Shown here: positions 24,122 to 36,850 of the stretch, piece after piece
How the letters are laid out: every line of letters starts with the position of its first letter
How positions within the stretch are numbered: position 1 is the stretch's first letter
Origin: Vigna angularis
Lineage: Eukaryota > Streptophyta > Magnoliopsida > Fabales > Fabaceae
Reading direction: 5' to 3'
Length of the DNA stretch: 64,000 bases
NCBI RefSeq assembly: GCF_016808095.1
Contig: NC_068971.1
Coordinates: 30,977,631-31,041,630, forward strand
Translations under genes and position numbers: made by a program
The notes under the pieces: generated by a model
What the model saw: the letters and a program-made list of their open reading frames with translations, nothing else
Database searches by the model: none
Told to the model about the DNA's origin: nothing

Positions 24122-25155
24122 TGTCAGAACCATTAAAAACGCACCCAAAAACCCCTCTGAACGGACGCCAGGTGTCAAGCAACAAAGATTTGGAAATCAG
24201 ATAGTGGAAGGCAGGTGTCAGCAGATGAGCGGACGCTCGTTTTGACGTGGGAAGCAAAACTGACTTTTTCTGAAAATTCCCGTCACTCTCTTCTGCATGC
24301 ACCCTTCTTCTCCAAACTCTGAGTTTCTCATTTTCTCCTCCTTCTCATTAAAAGTTCTCCCTTCTCTCTAAGAAATCTTACCCTTTCTTTTCTCCGATCA
24401 CCATTCAGACACCGTAGGAGCGTTTCCGGCGTCCTAAAGCTTCATTCTGAACCGAACAATTTCGAGTTATGAACTGGTAAGTTTCCTTGTCTTTAGCCGT
24501 TCGTTCTCTGGTTCATGCAAATCAAGTTCTGGTTGCATGCTGCCATCTTGTCTGAACCATTTTTGGTTTTCTGTGGTTTGATTTAGTTCGAAGAGTTGTT
24601 GAGCGTTGAGAGTAGAAATATTTGTAGACAAACGAACCATACTTCAGCCTCTAGGACGATCGTTCACGCTCAGAGGTAAGGGAAGCTTATTTAATTTAAT
24701 TTGTATGTTGTTGTAATGTATGAACGTTCGTTAGTTGACTGAATGAATTGGATGCATGATGGTTGATATGATTGTAGTACATGAACGTTCGTTTATTTAA
24801 TGAGTGGAAATGAAATATGACTGAGTTATGTTATGATGTATGAAATATATGAAATCTCTATGTTTGGATGGTATGAAATATGAAAGTGATTATGATATGA
24901 ATGTATAAAGTTGTGAAACTATATGTTAATAAATGAGTTGGAATATAAATGATCCGGATATGAATTTCCCTAAGAAAGTGTACGTTTGTTACTGAACGGT
25001 CCTTGACCGTTCGGTTTTCTAGTGAATTCGGTTAGTGGTGGACTCTTTCATTTGGGAAGAATCCTATTTGAGGATGAGCATAGTTATTTCGAAATATTGT
25101 ACTTGAGCGTTCGGCCAAGTATAGTTCTGTCTTGATATCCTGTTATAAACTTAAG

Positions 25156-25215
<60 letters not shown>

Positions 25216-26733
25216 TGTATATTTTAGTTATTCTTAAATACTACTCCAATAGTATCTCAGTATATTTATCAAGCCTCTTTTCTATAAGTTTAGTAGCACC
25301 GGGACTTATACTAAGTGTTCGTCCCAAGCAAGTGTTTGGTCTTATACCAGACACTCGTCCTATCTCCTTAAGTTAAACTTTCTAATACGAGCGTTCGTTC
25401 AAGCTCTCTAGGGCTCGTACACTATAGTGTTCAGTCTTTGACTGGCATTTGGATTTCTAAATACTAAATTCAATTAAACTAAATATTCACAAGTGTTCGG
25501 TTTCTTCATGTGAATCATTCTAAGTATTATTTTTGAATGCCTAGAAATATCCTTATTCATTGGTTTCATTCTGGAGTCTTCGTTCTTGGTATGGTCTTTT
25601 TGATGTTCAATTGAAATTCTCAAGAGTCAGTTCATCTAATTGGTTGAATGTTGTATTTGACGTTCGTTCCATTAGTTTCTGGTGAGTTATGATTGTACTC
25701 GTTACCTCTCTCAACCCGATATCAACCCCTTGGCTTTAAATCCATTCTTAACTTTGAGATCTCTTGGTCTCGCTCTACGTGTTCGATCTAGTTCTGAGTT
25801 CGGGTAGGACGTTCGTTATCTGTAATTCTCATGAATCTATGTACGAGTTGGCTAAATGAGATGTTTATTAATGAAAGATGAAGAAAATGTGATATGGAAA
25901 TGTTGTGGATTATGGACGAGCGTTCCGGGGAGGAACGACTCATGTATGAATTTGGAATTTGTAAAGTATGACTGTGGGCATGCTAAGCTGGCTGTTCATC
26001 CTGATGTTCCGTGAGTACTCGTCTTCACGTAGAGGAGGGTAGGTCATGTGTGGGAACGACAGGAGGTCCTAGTCCTTAGGGTTACTTTGGACAGATAGGA
26101 CTAACCTCGGGTGGCAGCTGTTGAGGGCATCCTAGTTACTACATCACCCGGGTGCACGAACGCCTGTAGCTACACAGATTTCATACAGTCCAGACAGTCA
26201 GTCTAGTAATAGGCTTTGTATGATATGTATGTTGAAATTTACCTTGTATGTTGAATTGTTTAAAATGTATGTTGAATTGTTTAAAATGTATGTTTATGCA
26301 TGAATTAAATTACATAAGCTTACCCTGTGTTTCCTGTCGTGTCTTATTTTGTACGTTCGTCTTGTCGTTTGCAATGATCATCCGTGTGGATGTGAGCAGA
26401 AGGGGACGCGTTGTTGGAAGATATGCTGGAAGAAGAAAATTTGGTAGAAGTTGAAGTTAAGACCGAACAGTAGAACGTTCGGTCAGTAGTTTAGTTTTTG
26501 TAGTGAGGTGGTCGTTCGATCACCTTCCCCTTTTGTTATGTTTGACCGATCGGTATATTATTTTGTAAACCGTTCGGATAGTTTGTACCGCTGTACAGTT
26601 TAACTTTGTAACTCTTTCTGTAAGGCCGTTCGGCCAGAACCGTACGCTCTTCTTAGTATAAGACTGAACTGAAATATTATTGAATGTAATTATTCTATTA
26701 TATAGTTTATTGCTGTATTTTTGGGATGTTACA
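24122..26733 (+). mobile_element. Solo LTR of about 2.6 kb
   Basis: Begins TGTCAGAACC and ends GGGATGTTACA (TGT..ACA). The flanking 5-mers are GTTAG (24117-24121) and TTTAG (26734-26738). Removing the insert plus one 5-mer restores a sequence that matches the uninterrupted relative at 38761-38870, which confirms the borders. No primer-binding site, Pol domain or second LTR is nearby, so it is a recombination product. It carries many CGTTCG motifs and a (TA)n run at 25158-25210. Family is probably Ty3-gypsy, from LTR length and ends. Orientation is assumed from CGTTCG-containing text and the GTTACA end. Confidence 0.75.
25158..25210. repeat. (TA)n microsatellite inside the solo LTR
   Basis: About 26 uninterrupted TA units. 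Confidence 0.95.
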
Positions 26734-27385
26734 TTTAGTTTAAAAATAATGAAAAAATCATCTTCTAATTTTAAAAATAATAATGAATTTTCATTTAAAT
26801 TTTAAAAATAAATTAGAATTTTCATTCTAAGTATTGAATTAAATTAGAGTTTTTCTTCTAATTTTAAAAATATTAAAGGATTTATTTTATAATTTTAAAA
26901 GAAATGGCAAAGTTTTTTTTTCTAATTTTACAAATAATGAAAAAAATTTCTTCTAATTTTAAAAATAATGAAAGAATTTTGCTTTTGATTTTAATAATAA
27001 TGAAAGATGAAGAATTCTTTATCTAATTTAAAAAATAACGAAGAGTTTTCCTCTCAAATTTAAAATATGAATGGAATAAAATGAACAAAATTTGAGATTG
27101 AATTAAAAAAATAATAAAAATTAAGAATGGAATACACATATACTAACCGTAACACCAAGATTGTTCCATGATACAATATTGACTTTGACTTAAAATGTGA
27201 ATAAAAAAAAGTCGAAAAAATTTAAAATAACCACTAACTAACACATGACACAGTTTACCTGTCATTAATAATTTAAACGATATTATAGAAAAATAAATTA
27301 AACATAAATTACGAAATTTGATACCTTAAATCTCACATTAAACAAAATTAACGACGAAAATAAGGAAAAAAAATTATATGAAGCC

Positions 27386-27929
27386 TAATTATTGTAGGAA
27401 AACCACATAACTCGTGTATATCAAACTACTACACTTTTAAAATCCATTCTATTATTAAATAATCAACAAGTATAACTTTTATCTCCTGCAGTGCACTGAT
27501 ATTTTAAAGAAACCAAATCATTTAGAATCAGCGACCAAAAAATCAATAATAACTAGAAAACACGTAGGTATAACAAAAGAAAAATTCGCTAATCTCACTA
27601 ATTTTTTCAAGAGTCCAAGTTTGATTGTAACCATTTACCACACGCAGTTCTTAGAAAGCTGCTCTGGGTCTGTAATATAATTCAAAGGGTAATCAAGTTC
27701 CACAATGCACATCATCAACTTTTAATGATAATTGTATAATTAGGTCAGGAATTGAAAATAGTTAACCCATTAAATTATTGAAATTGTTTTAGTATTTACA
27801 TGAGGAAAAGGGTTAGTGCTATTTTTCCAGAAGACATGACTCGAGTGGAGAGAAACTTGTGATTATGTACAAGAGGGTCAGCGAAAGCAGCATGCTTTTT
27901 TCTTTTTCTTTTTGAGGTAAACTAGTATT
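27386..27929. other. Spacer holding the 3' UTR of the Atos-like gene
   Basis: AT-rich, no coding signal. The stop of the minus-strand gene at 27930 means its 3' UTR and poly(A) site should lie in the upper part of this stretch. A definite poly(A) signal was not assigned. Confidence 0.4.
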
Positions 27930-30900
27930 TCAGTTGATGTCAAAGTACCTTGGATCTTCAGGGAAATGGTATTCCACATTCAACTGCCAAACAAACCACA
28001 ACAGGACTTGTCACATACTACGCAGAGCAAGAAATGCAAACATAGATTCCAAATTGCACAACACACAAACCAAGACATCAATCATATTCTTCCTGCAACA
28101 GAATTCTTTTCAACCTTATAGATAAAAGGGAAATGATTAGACATTTTTAATGAATTTAACATCCCAGCATGGGTTTCAATCAACATCATGGGATAAGGAT
28201 TCAAATTTATATGCCTCCTAGAAAACATGACCACTCACATTAACGAGCCAGATTGGTCATCATTGATGAGCACAAGAATTAATTTCTGGCTTAAATGTAA
28301 CACTACACTGCTTTCTGTTCTGGGGGCACGTTTTGGACAAATAACTTGATTTAACATCTCTTCTTCAGTAAGAGCTTATGTCACATGCGCTTAATCCCAT
28401 AAGCCTTTTTTGATATGTTAAGCTTACAAAAGTGAGTTTGCACCCTTTTAGCTCTTTTGAACTTATTCATAAGCCACTTTGAAAAGTTTAACCAAACTCT
28501 TTCTTGAAGCAATTTCCATGTGTCAAGTTTTGAGCAACAAACATAACACCCAAGAAGTACAAGGATGCAAAGAATCGCTCTAAACGTAAAGATAACAAAG
28601 AACAAAACACAAGAATAGTAACAATAAAAATGAACCAGAAAAAAAAAAGTTGAAAAAGTTTTCCACACAAGCAATCTGAAGCCATATTGCTTTTCCACAC
28701 AATCAAGTAACAGAACCACAAGACATATGCACATACCTTGCCCTCATCAGCATCTGAATGACGTTGAGGGAACACAACCCTCAAATCATTACATAAGTAG
28801 AATCTTCGTTCCCCTTCCATGTTTAAACCAGATTTTTCTTTAAGAGAAGCATGTTTGCTTTTTTGAGCAGATCTATTGGTCTTCTTAGGAAAAGGGCAAA
28901 TAAAGCGTAGGTGGAGTGCATAGCGAAGTGGACCACCACTACTAGAATTGTCCTTCACCTTTGAACAGGAATTTGGTGATTTCCTTGATCCCTCACATGT
29001 TTTATCCCAACAATCCTTTCTTTCATTCCTCTCGCATTTATCAGAAATATATTCATAGTCAGGCTTTGCTGCAGAAGGGACTCCAACCAGTTTTGTGTTT
29101 GAAGACTCCTCTTTGTTCATTAAACTCAACAAGCTACAACCCTTTCCATTTCCCTGATTAGTAGATTTCGTCTTATTTACAACATTAACTGCATCTCCAT
29201 GCATCACTTCTCCTTCACATGCAATGTCATCATTCTTTTGCATTGGTGCAATCCCCTTATCAATCCAACTTCCAAAACCAGGTGATCTCTGTTTCAACTG
29301 AGGGGAAATGGACCCGGAAGATTCAAGGGTCACTTTCTGGCGCAAGAATGTCTACACCATATATAACAAGAAATCAGAAACTGATAAGTAAATAACACAT
29401 AGGTTTGAAATATAACTCAAAGACCACTCATAAATTTGGAATCATAAATCAAATGTATGTTTTATCAGAGGAGATACATGAACCTGATTAAACGTGAGTA
29501 CCATCATGGAATATGAAAAATTATCAAGAATTCAATTTTACAATGACAAAAACGTTGACAAGTGAAAACAATATCAACATTCTGTAAAAGCAGGAATTGT
29601 AAAAACATTTTCTCAAACAAAAGTCCTCTGAGCTGTATTTGAATATCTTATAGTGAGTAAAATAAAATAGAATCAGAGTGGAAAAATTTACGGACAAAAT
29701 TTACACTTTATATAACAGTTATAATTAGTGTTATTCTCCAATCAAATTTGGAGTTTCACTTTAGTAATTACCATTATATTAAATGAATAGTATCTAAGTT
29801 TGTCCTAAACTTACCCAGCCATTATTTGCATGATGGAATGAATAAAAAGGGTTCCATCTCATACCTCCAAATTGAAGGTGAAGAAGGGCATTGAATGGAA
29901 AATAAAGGATGAGGATGAAAAGTAACATTTTTCATAATTACTTGAGGGTTTGTATGAATTTGCACAGAGGGCCAGAGGAAATGAAGAGAAAGACAGAAGC
30001 AGGGTGGTTGGACGGTTAAAGGTGAGAGAAAAGTGAGAAAATCGAGAGAGGGACCAACATAATCAGAATCCGTGCAAGATTGTGAAGAAAAGCATAGAAA
30101 GTGAGAACAACCATAACATAATCAATTAATTGATTATGATGTACTCTTTTAACTATAATTCACATTAAAACAACCGCTTAATCAATTATGGGGTCATTTA
30201 ATTCATGATAGAGTTTATTTTTGTTTTTATTCAAATATATTTTTAATACAATGAATGAATAAAATAACACTAACAATGATAAATGAATAATAAAAATCAA
30301 ATAAATAATATAATAATAAAAATATTTTCTCTTCAGCCCAAAACTTTCATTTCCACTCTACTTCTCACCTATTTCTCTTCCTTTCTCTTCTCCATTCTTC
30401 CCTTTCCACCAAACAAAGCATAAGAGAAACTTTAAGCATTCAAATTGGTTCCAGAAAGGATTAAACTAATGGATTTATCATCATTGGGGGACCAATTGGA
30501 TGTTACCAACAAATGGAGGATCAATGTAATGTAATGTTTGGAGAAAAAAAATGGGCATTTTCTCTTTAAAAGAAATCTAAAGTGGTTTTATATTGATTTA
30601 GTTTAATAAATACTTGCCATAAGTATGTACTTAAACAAGAAGCATTCTATGAACTACAGATAGGTATCCATAGCCCCAGCTAATGTGGAGAAGTTAAGTA
30701 TTAATAACCCCTAGCCTCCCATTTCAAATCATCCTCATTTACACTATAATTAATAGATTTCTACATTTGAGCATCTCAAACAACTACACATAATAACCAA
30801 ATGCACCCAAAAGAAGAGCATCCAGATGTATCAGGACATGCTGAGTACCACTAAGTTTCAACTTACAAGCTAACCCCCACAGATCTATCAAGACCCAGTA

Positions 30901-31646
30901 GAAAAACCACAGAAAAAAGACAATTGGATGTTAGAGTATTTTCTCTCCTCTGTTCCAGCACTTCATTTGAGTATTTCAACGATGATAATACTGTCTAATG
31001 CGCCTGATGGTTGATTTACAAATAAATCTTATAATCAGGTTCTAATTTTCTTTTTCTTTTGAATTAAGGCAGGTCACCTTCTTGAGGAAGCCACCCTGCC
31101 CAGAAATATTTAAGTGGGCAGTTTCTTGGGTTACCATCTCTACACATCTCTCATACAGTGACAACACTGATCTCAACAAAGTTTAAAGCTAAAATTAGCC
31201 ATGTCAACAATTATGCCATTGGGGAGCAAAATGTCCAAATCAATTGAGTAATAGATTCAACCAGACTGATAAATCTTACTTTGGTACCAACTGGCATGTC
31301 ACTCAAATCATAGTTGCAAAAGAAAGTATGAAGGGGGGTCTTTTCTGGATTGCTTAGCACCTGCACAGAGCAATCAAATGTAAGGCATTTGTTGTGCACA
31401 AAAAGATGCAAATCTGCACAAATATCATGAAAGTAGAAACTCAAAAATGGAATATGTAAGCAATATTGAAAAATGAGAAGAGAAGAACGAGAATAATTGA
31501 AGCACAGCTTATATATTTGTTTGTTTGTAGGAATTTGAGAAGGACTAAAGCAGGCAAAGCACCGAAGTCCATTCCAATTACATCAATCGTTTATCTTTCC
31601 TTCCACCTAAAACATTCTCACTCACATGGCACAAATGAAGAAATGC

Positions 31647-31694
<48 letters not shown>

Positions 31695-33592
31695 GAAAGA
31701 AATCAGTACCTTCTCAATAATTGAGAAGATAAAACATCCATTGACTGTGTATCCCAAGCCCCTCTATTGATAGTTCCATACACAACTTTTTATTAACAGT
31801 GCATCTGTTTTCTCCCTTAATGTTAAGGGTACCACAATATTCCCTGCTTGTATAAATTGAAGCCTCTAATAGGTTCATCAGGAAAAGGCACTCAGATACA
31901 GGGGTTAAAAACTTATAAAGTGAAACAAGTATATCAATACCAGTTGAATCCGTCCCTTCACTGGTATACGCAATCGGCTTTTTACAAGTTGTGAATCATC
32001 ATTTCTGAGCCCTGGTTTCAGAAATTGGCCTCCAAACTTGCTTGAAGAGGAATTTCCTGCAAGATCTATTGATGCATAATATAGCAAATAGCAATCTCCA
32101 TCCACGCTAGTAACAGAAAATGGAAGCTTCTGTGATTTAGGAGAAAAGCTTCCACCAGTAATGCTTAGCACAGCAAGAAAACCATCAATTTTCTACATGA
32201 AATAAACACAAAAGCAAACAACCACAGGTCAGTTGTCTAAAACTTTACACTGCACTGAAGTTTAGAATCATGAACAAGATCAATTACAGTTTTGTAATTA
32301 GCATAGATCCAGACCTTACTACAGTTTCCAGATAAGAATCGTCCAGATAAAAGAGACTCCTCAAATGAACCAACTAAAGACCTCCTGACCGAAAGCCCAC
32401 TCAAACTTCTAGTAAATCTCATGGAGTGAGAGGTGGGACCTGATTCTCGAGATAGTGACCAACTCATGTCCCCAATATCGTCCAGAGAAGATGGACAGAA
32501 ATCTTTGCATAAGAATTCAACATCATCAAAAGATTTACATGCAACTCCGGAACCATCATCCTTATGATTTAACATAAGGCATGAGTTAGAATTGTCAAGT
32601 GATTTTTCTATGCTCCGTGCAGTTATATTGCAATTCTTTATCTCTTCCACAACTTTCCTACATCCACCAATAGCTTTTATCCTTTCAGAAAATTTAGGAC
32701 CAAGTGGTGACATAGAAAGAGGAGAGCTCACGCTTTTAGGAGACACAGATAATATGCCACTTTGAGGCCTAATCTGACTTGATTCACTAAAGTGATCAAT
32801 TCCGGCTGTGGGTGAACTACAATGAGACTGTAGTCCTGTATTTTCCTTCAAAGGATCATCAGATTGGAAAAAAGATTCTGTACTGTGCGGCTCAGTTTTT
32901 TGCTCAAAGCAACTTCTCAAGGACCAAGAAGACATTGTAGTGATTTTACTTCCAATATTTGCCTTCTTATTATCTTGTGCCATAGAATTGCTAACATTAT
33001 CATTCCTTACAAGGGAGTCGACAGCATTATTTCGGCGGCCAATGTCAAGGGGATCACCTTTAAAATGGCTTCGGGAGAGCATACTGCTCAATGGAGATAA
33101 AAGTCGCTTCCTGGCCAATGAACTAGCAGAATCAGTGTCATTGGATGGGAAATTAGTAAAAGCAGAAGAATGAAGATTTGCAGCTGGAACATCAGCCAAA
33201 CCATCTATTGAAGTATTAGTTCTGCCTGATTCAAAACCAACAACCCTTGAAGCAGGAATGTGAACATTGCGTCCAGTTTTTGAAGCAAAAGGAGTACTTC
33301 TATCCGTTGAACCAATCTTCAAACTGTGGACATTTGAAGCAACTTCCATGGCTCCTCTATAAAACGTATTATCAGAAACATTTGAAGTTTCTAATGAGTT
33401 ATTCTTCGGGAAATCGTCAAAAGAAGATCCTCGAGTACATGCAGCCAACCCACCTGTGTTAACAGATACACTGTTCATGCTGCTTATAGCAGAGGGGCTC
33501 ACATCAGAAAACTGAGGTGAGCTATTTAAAGCTGCCCCCATAAGTGCAACCTTTTCAGCAGATTCATTTCGGGGTAACTGGGGCAAGCCCAT
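27930..33592 (-). CDS. Plant Atos/FAM214-family protein (DUF4210), 5 coding exons
   Basis: Coding exons on -: 33592-32315, 32192-31941, 31360-31280, 29351-28737 and 27983-27930. All introns are GT..AG and all joins fall between codons; total 2280 nt, 759 residues. The start is the ATG of [10 protein letters not shown]; a GTG one codon upstream is not a start. Residues 1-420 are Ser-rich and disordered, with [20 protein letters not shown] before SLLSGRF. The conserved Atos domain spans the joins: [59 protein letters not shown]. The C-terminal part has [16 protein letters not shown] and [17 protein letters not shown], and ends with a 17-residue exon, [17 protein letters not shown]. Animal members (Drosophila atossa, ATOSA/ATOSB) are nuclear regulators; the plant role is not established. 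Intron 3 (1.9 kb) holds a (TA)n run and an inserted palindrome. Confidence 0.9.
30117..30138. repeat. 22-bp perfect palindrome in an intron
   Basis: CATAATCAATT followed by its exact reverse complement. It contains the TAATCAATTA motif of the palindrome arrays; another copy, TTAATCAATTA, is at about 30178-30188. It lies in intron 3 of the Atos-like gene. Confidence 0.9.
31651..31692. repeat. (TA)n microsatellite in intron 3 of the Atos-like gene
   Basis: About 20 TA units, close to the 5' end of the intron in gene orientation. Confidence 0.95.
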
Positions 33593-35090
33593 CACAGATA
33601 TTCAATTCAGTAACGTGGATCTTAAGATCTTCTTGAAGAGATGAAAAATTACTTTGAAATTACCAATGTGATCCCTCGGGAAGGTCTCAAATGATCATTT
33701 CACTGTTTCCACTACTAACAGACGATCATGGCATGACATTCAACCATCAACTAAGAACTACAGTCCTAGCCTCCATCCTAACCAATTACACTATTCAATC
33801 ACACATGCTAACCTCCTAGATCCTACAACTACAACTGGAATCGGATAATCCAAATCAATTAATTGAAAACCTATAAGAAATTCCAAGTTCCAACTATGTC
33901 ATGTATCCATCAGCGGCATCCACATTTGATACATTGCAATCATCATTTCCTTAGCAGGGCATGTGGAGAAAGTCCAGGACATCAGGATATACATCCAAGA
34001 ACTGCAACATGAACATATCTCTCGACCTCCATACTGGCAGCAGATGAATCCCAAACAATTCATGGTACATAACAATTCAGTTTCTATGCCTGATACAAAA
34101 TTTTATCAAATACATGAGATCCCTCTGCAAGCAAAGCCACAAGAAACAACAACTAAAAACACATATACATAGCTCGTGATCTTCTCAAGCTCACCACTCC
34201 ATTGACCACATTACATGTTCATCTTTATTTTTACTTAACAAAAAGTCATATTAAAAAAAAAACTAACTTCATTTGTTAATCCTTGGGAGAAGACTGGACT
34301 GAATTTCATCTATCACAATAGGGTGGTAAGGAAACTGAGAGAAAATAAAGTTGAAAATACATCAGATAAAAACAAATAATAAAAGTTTAATAAATCATCC
34401 ACCTGAGCCTATTTTCAAGCTGAACTAAGAGTAATCAATGCATATAGACAGAAGGTTTCTTCAGGAAATATCAACATGAAAAGAAAAAAGAAAATCTTTT
34501 ACCAAAAGAAAATAAAAATGCAGACTTGCGATACACACATTCACCGAAAACCCACAAAGCTTTTGTGTTGTCATCTCCCACAAGCAACTTGTTATTTTAT
34601 TTAAAAAATATATATTATATTTTATTCTTTTTAAGCTGTTCTAGAGAAGAACCTTACAGAACAGAAACCCCCAAAATACAGTTTTTTGATACCCCATAAA
34701 CCCCAGAAGAACAAATAAAAAATAAATAAACTGAGAAAAATCAAACCCAAGTCCAAAAAGATCAAGATGATCAAGATAGAAAATAAAAGAAACAAAAAAC
34801 GCACCAATGAAGGCTGATAACAGATGAGTTCAAGAGATAAATCATATCAATAACCTTCTGCAATTCCACCTATAGATCAAATGATAATAAGAATCACCCC
34901 ACAGAAATAAAAGATTAAGCAGAAGGGTGTCCCAAAAAATGAAAAAGAGATCTTTTCGTAATAGGAATTGCAGAAGGTGAAAACGAAGATGGGAAGGGGG
35001 TGTTAGGTGTTGGATTTGGGGTGTGGAGTTGAAGGAAGACCCATGTGTGTGTGTCCACAACAGCCTGAGACTCTGTCTCATCCCATGTTT
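33593..35090 (-). other. 5' UTR and probable leader intron of the Atos-like gene
   Basis: No coding signal on either strand. The distance from the TATA box (35095) to the ATG (33592) is 1.5 kb, so a leader intron is likely. A possible donor on - is GCAGAAG|GTTATTG near 34855, and a possible acceptor is TCTCTTCAAG near 33640; neither is proven. Short plus-strand frames here (for example 33963-34172) have no domain. Confidence 0.45.
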
Positions 35091-35094
35091 ATGT

Positions 35095-35104
35095 TTATAA
35101 ATAC
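35095..35104 (-). promoter_or_regulatory. Probable TATA box of the Atos-like gene
   Basis: TATTTATAAA on -. Transcription would start near 35065. It is the only good TATA match in the less AT-rich stretch just before the leader. Confidence 0.5.
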
Positions 35105-35160
35105 CAAAATTCACAAAATTCACAAAGTTTAGCCTCATCCTTTCCACCGCAGCCATAAGC

Positions 35161-35721
35161 ATGTTTTACCTTAACCAAATTTATGTAATTATATCATGAA
35201 AAAATATTGTGAAAAAATAACTTTAAGCACATCTTTTCTTCTCACATAAATAAATAAAAAATTTAGTGAAAACAACATTGTACTGAATTGGAATTAGAAT
35301 AAATAATACAACATGAAAGAGTTTGTGTAAATAGGATCAATTTTTGTAAAGAGAAAAGAAAGGCAATGTTCAATAACTAATCAAATAATTTTACATTTAA
35401 AGGAAAAAGAAATTAAGTTGCAACTGTTAAAATTTATTAGGGAATGTGCCTTACTCTAATAATCAAATAGTTTTTTCCCACATATTTTTTTTAAAAAAAA
35501 AACTATTATTTAAAGCTTCCAAACATAAATGCATAATTGAAAAATGACTAAGATACCTAATAGCTAATATTGATAATACATAGATAATACACACTATATC
35601 AGTGTCATTTTTTCACATCAACTTTTAATTACAGTAAATTATATTTATATTTTATTTTTATTTTTACATTAATTACTTTAAAAAATGACTTTTGATGGTT
35701 TAATAATGTATATTTTTATTG

Positions 35722-35755
<34 letters not shown>

Positions 35756-36850
35756 CTATAAAGCAAATGAAACAGTTTTATCAAAAACTAAACTCTTTTA
35801 ATTAATTTATATTAACATAAAGGTTTCATGTGTTATTTTGTGCCCTATGGATTTTTTCGTCTTTTTATTGAATATAATTTTTTTATCTTATTTGATATTA
35901 TTTTTTTGCCAGTTAGCTTTTGCAGCTTTTGTTTTTCAGTATTGACCCTTGAAGATCGCAGAAGTAGTTTTAGTTTCTAAAATTTGAAATTCTCTTTTAA
36001 CTGATTTGATTTAATTTTCAATTTTGTTTTTTCTTTTCATTACAAAATATTCACATTCATAATTTAAGTGTTCAAATTATTTATTTTTAAGAGGAATCTA
36101 ATAGAAGATTTACTATTTTTGTTAATGGTGAAAAGTACTCCGTAAGTTTTAAATTTAACTACGCCATTGATTAAGATTTTGTTACTATATTAAAAGAAAG
36201 ATATTAATGATTAAAGTTGAACAAGTTGAAAGATTAAAATATTTTGAGGAGTCCAGTCCAAATTGTCATCTCTTCCAATCCAAGAGGAGAATACCAGGGT
36301 TCTGTGAACTGAATTGGACTTTTAGTTTGCGTTTTACTTTTATTTTGTTTGTATTTTTTTTTTATCAATCATATTATTGTTGATGTTAGTTCGGTTCTTC
36401 TTTTACCTAACTTGTGATTAAATGAAGTAAATAAGGTTATAAAAGATAAGATGGGGTGAAGTAAAATTACACAATAAAATAAAATTATCATGTTATTTTA
36501 TAAAACGTAATAAATAACAGAGAAAATAATATAAATTAACGTGTTTTTTTTATCTTTAATGATAATGATTTACCTTTTAATAAAATGGTATAAAATTTGA
36601 TTTTTAACATCATTTATACATTTATATGTAACATTTCAACTCTTTTATCATTTAATCACTATGAAATTTATCACACTTTCAATATTACATTACATAGAAG
36701 TCAACTTAAAGAAAACTAATAAACTAATAAGACTGTATTTAAAATATCTAGATATAACTTATAATAACAAAAGATATCAAAAATCTTGCATAATTATGAG
36801 ATATTACACGAAACCAAGAATGTAATAGATCTTTATGAAAAGAAAGAAAT
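35161..36850. other. AT-rich intergenic region
   Basis: Nothing recognisable apart from a (TA)n run at 35724-35754 and many A or T runs. Confidence 0.5.

Larger units (their letters stand above)
23501..27385. mobile_element. Long-TIR DNA element (MULE-like), split by a solo LTR
   Basis: The left end starts GGTTTAATATCACTTTTTTT; the right end on - starts GGCTTCATATAATTTTTTTT. The two stay alignable for about 190 bp (shared TTCTTATTTTC, ATTTTGTT, GTGAGA, TTAATGACA). Flanking 9-mers are TAATGATTA and TAATTATTG (7 of 9 match), as expected of an old Mutator-like 9-bp duplication, though AT richness weakens this. Without the LTR at 24122-26733 the element is about 1.27 kb and codes for nothing. 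A relative without the LTR lies at 38540-39261. Confidence 0.6.

Noticed and set aside
24122..26733. Complete LTR retrotransposon
   Set aside because: There is no internal coding region or second LTR; the empty-site comparison shows a single insert of one LTR.
28381..28734. Hydrophobic C-terminal extension of the Atos-like protein
   Set aside because: It is intron read-through after the donor at 28736. The exon at 27983-27930 gives the expected family ending.
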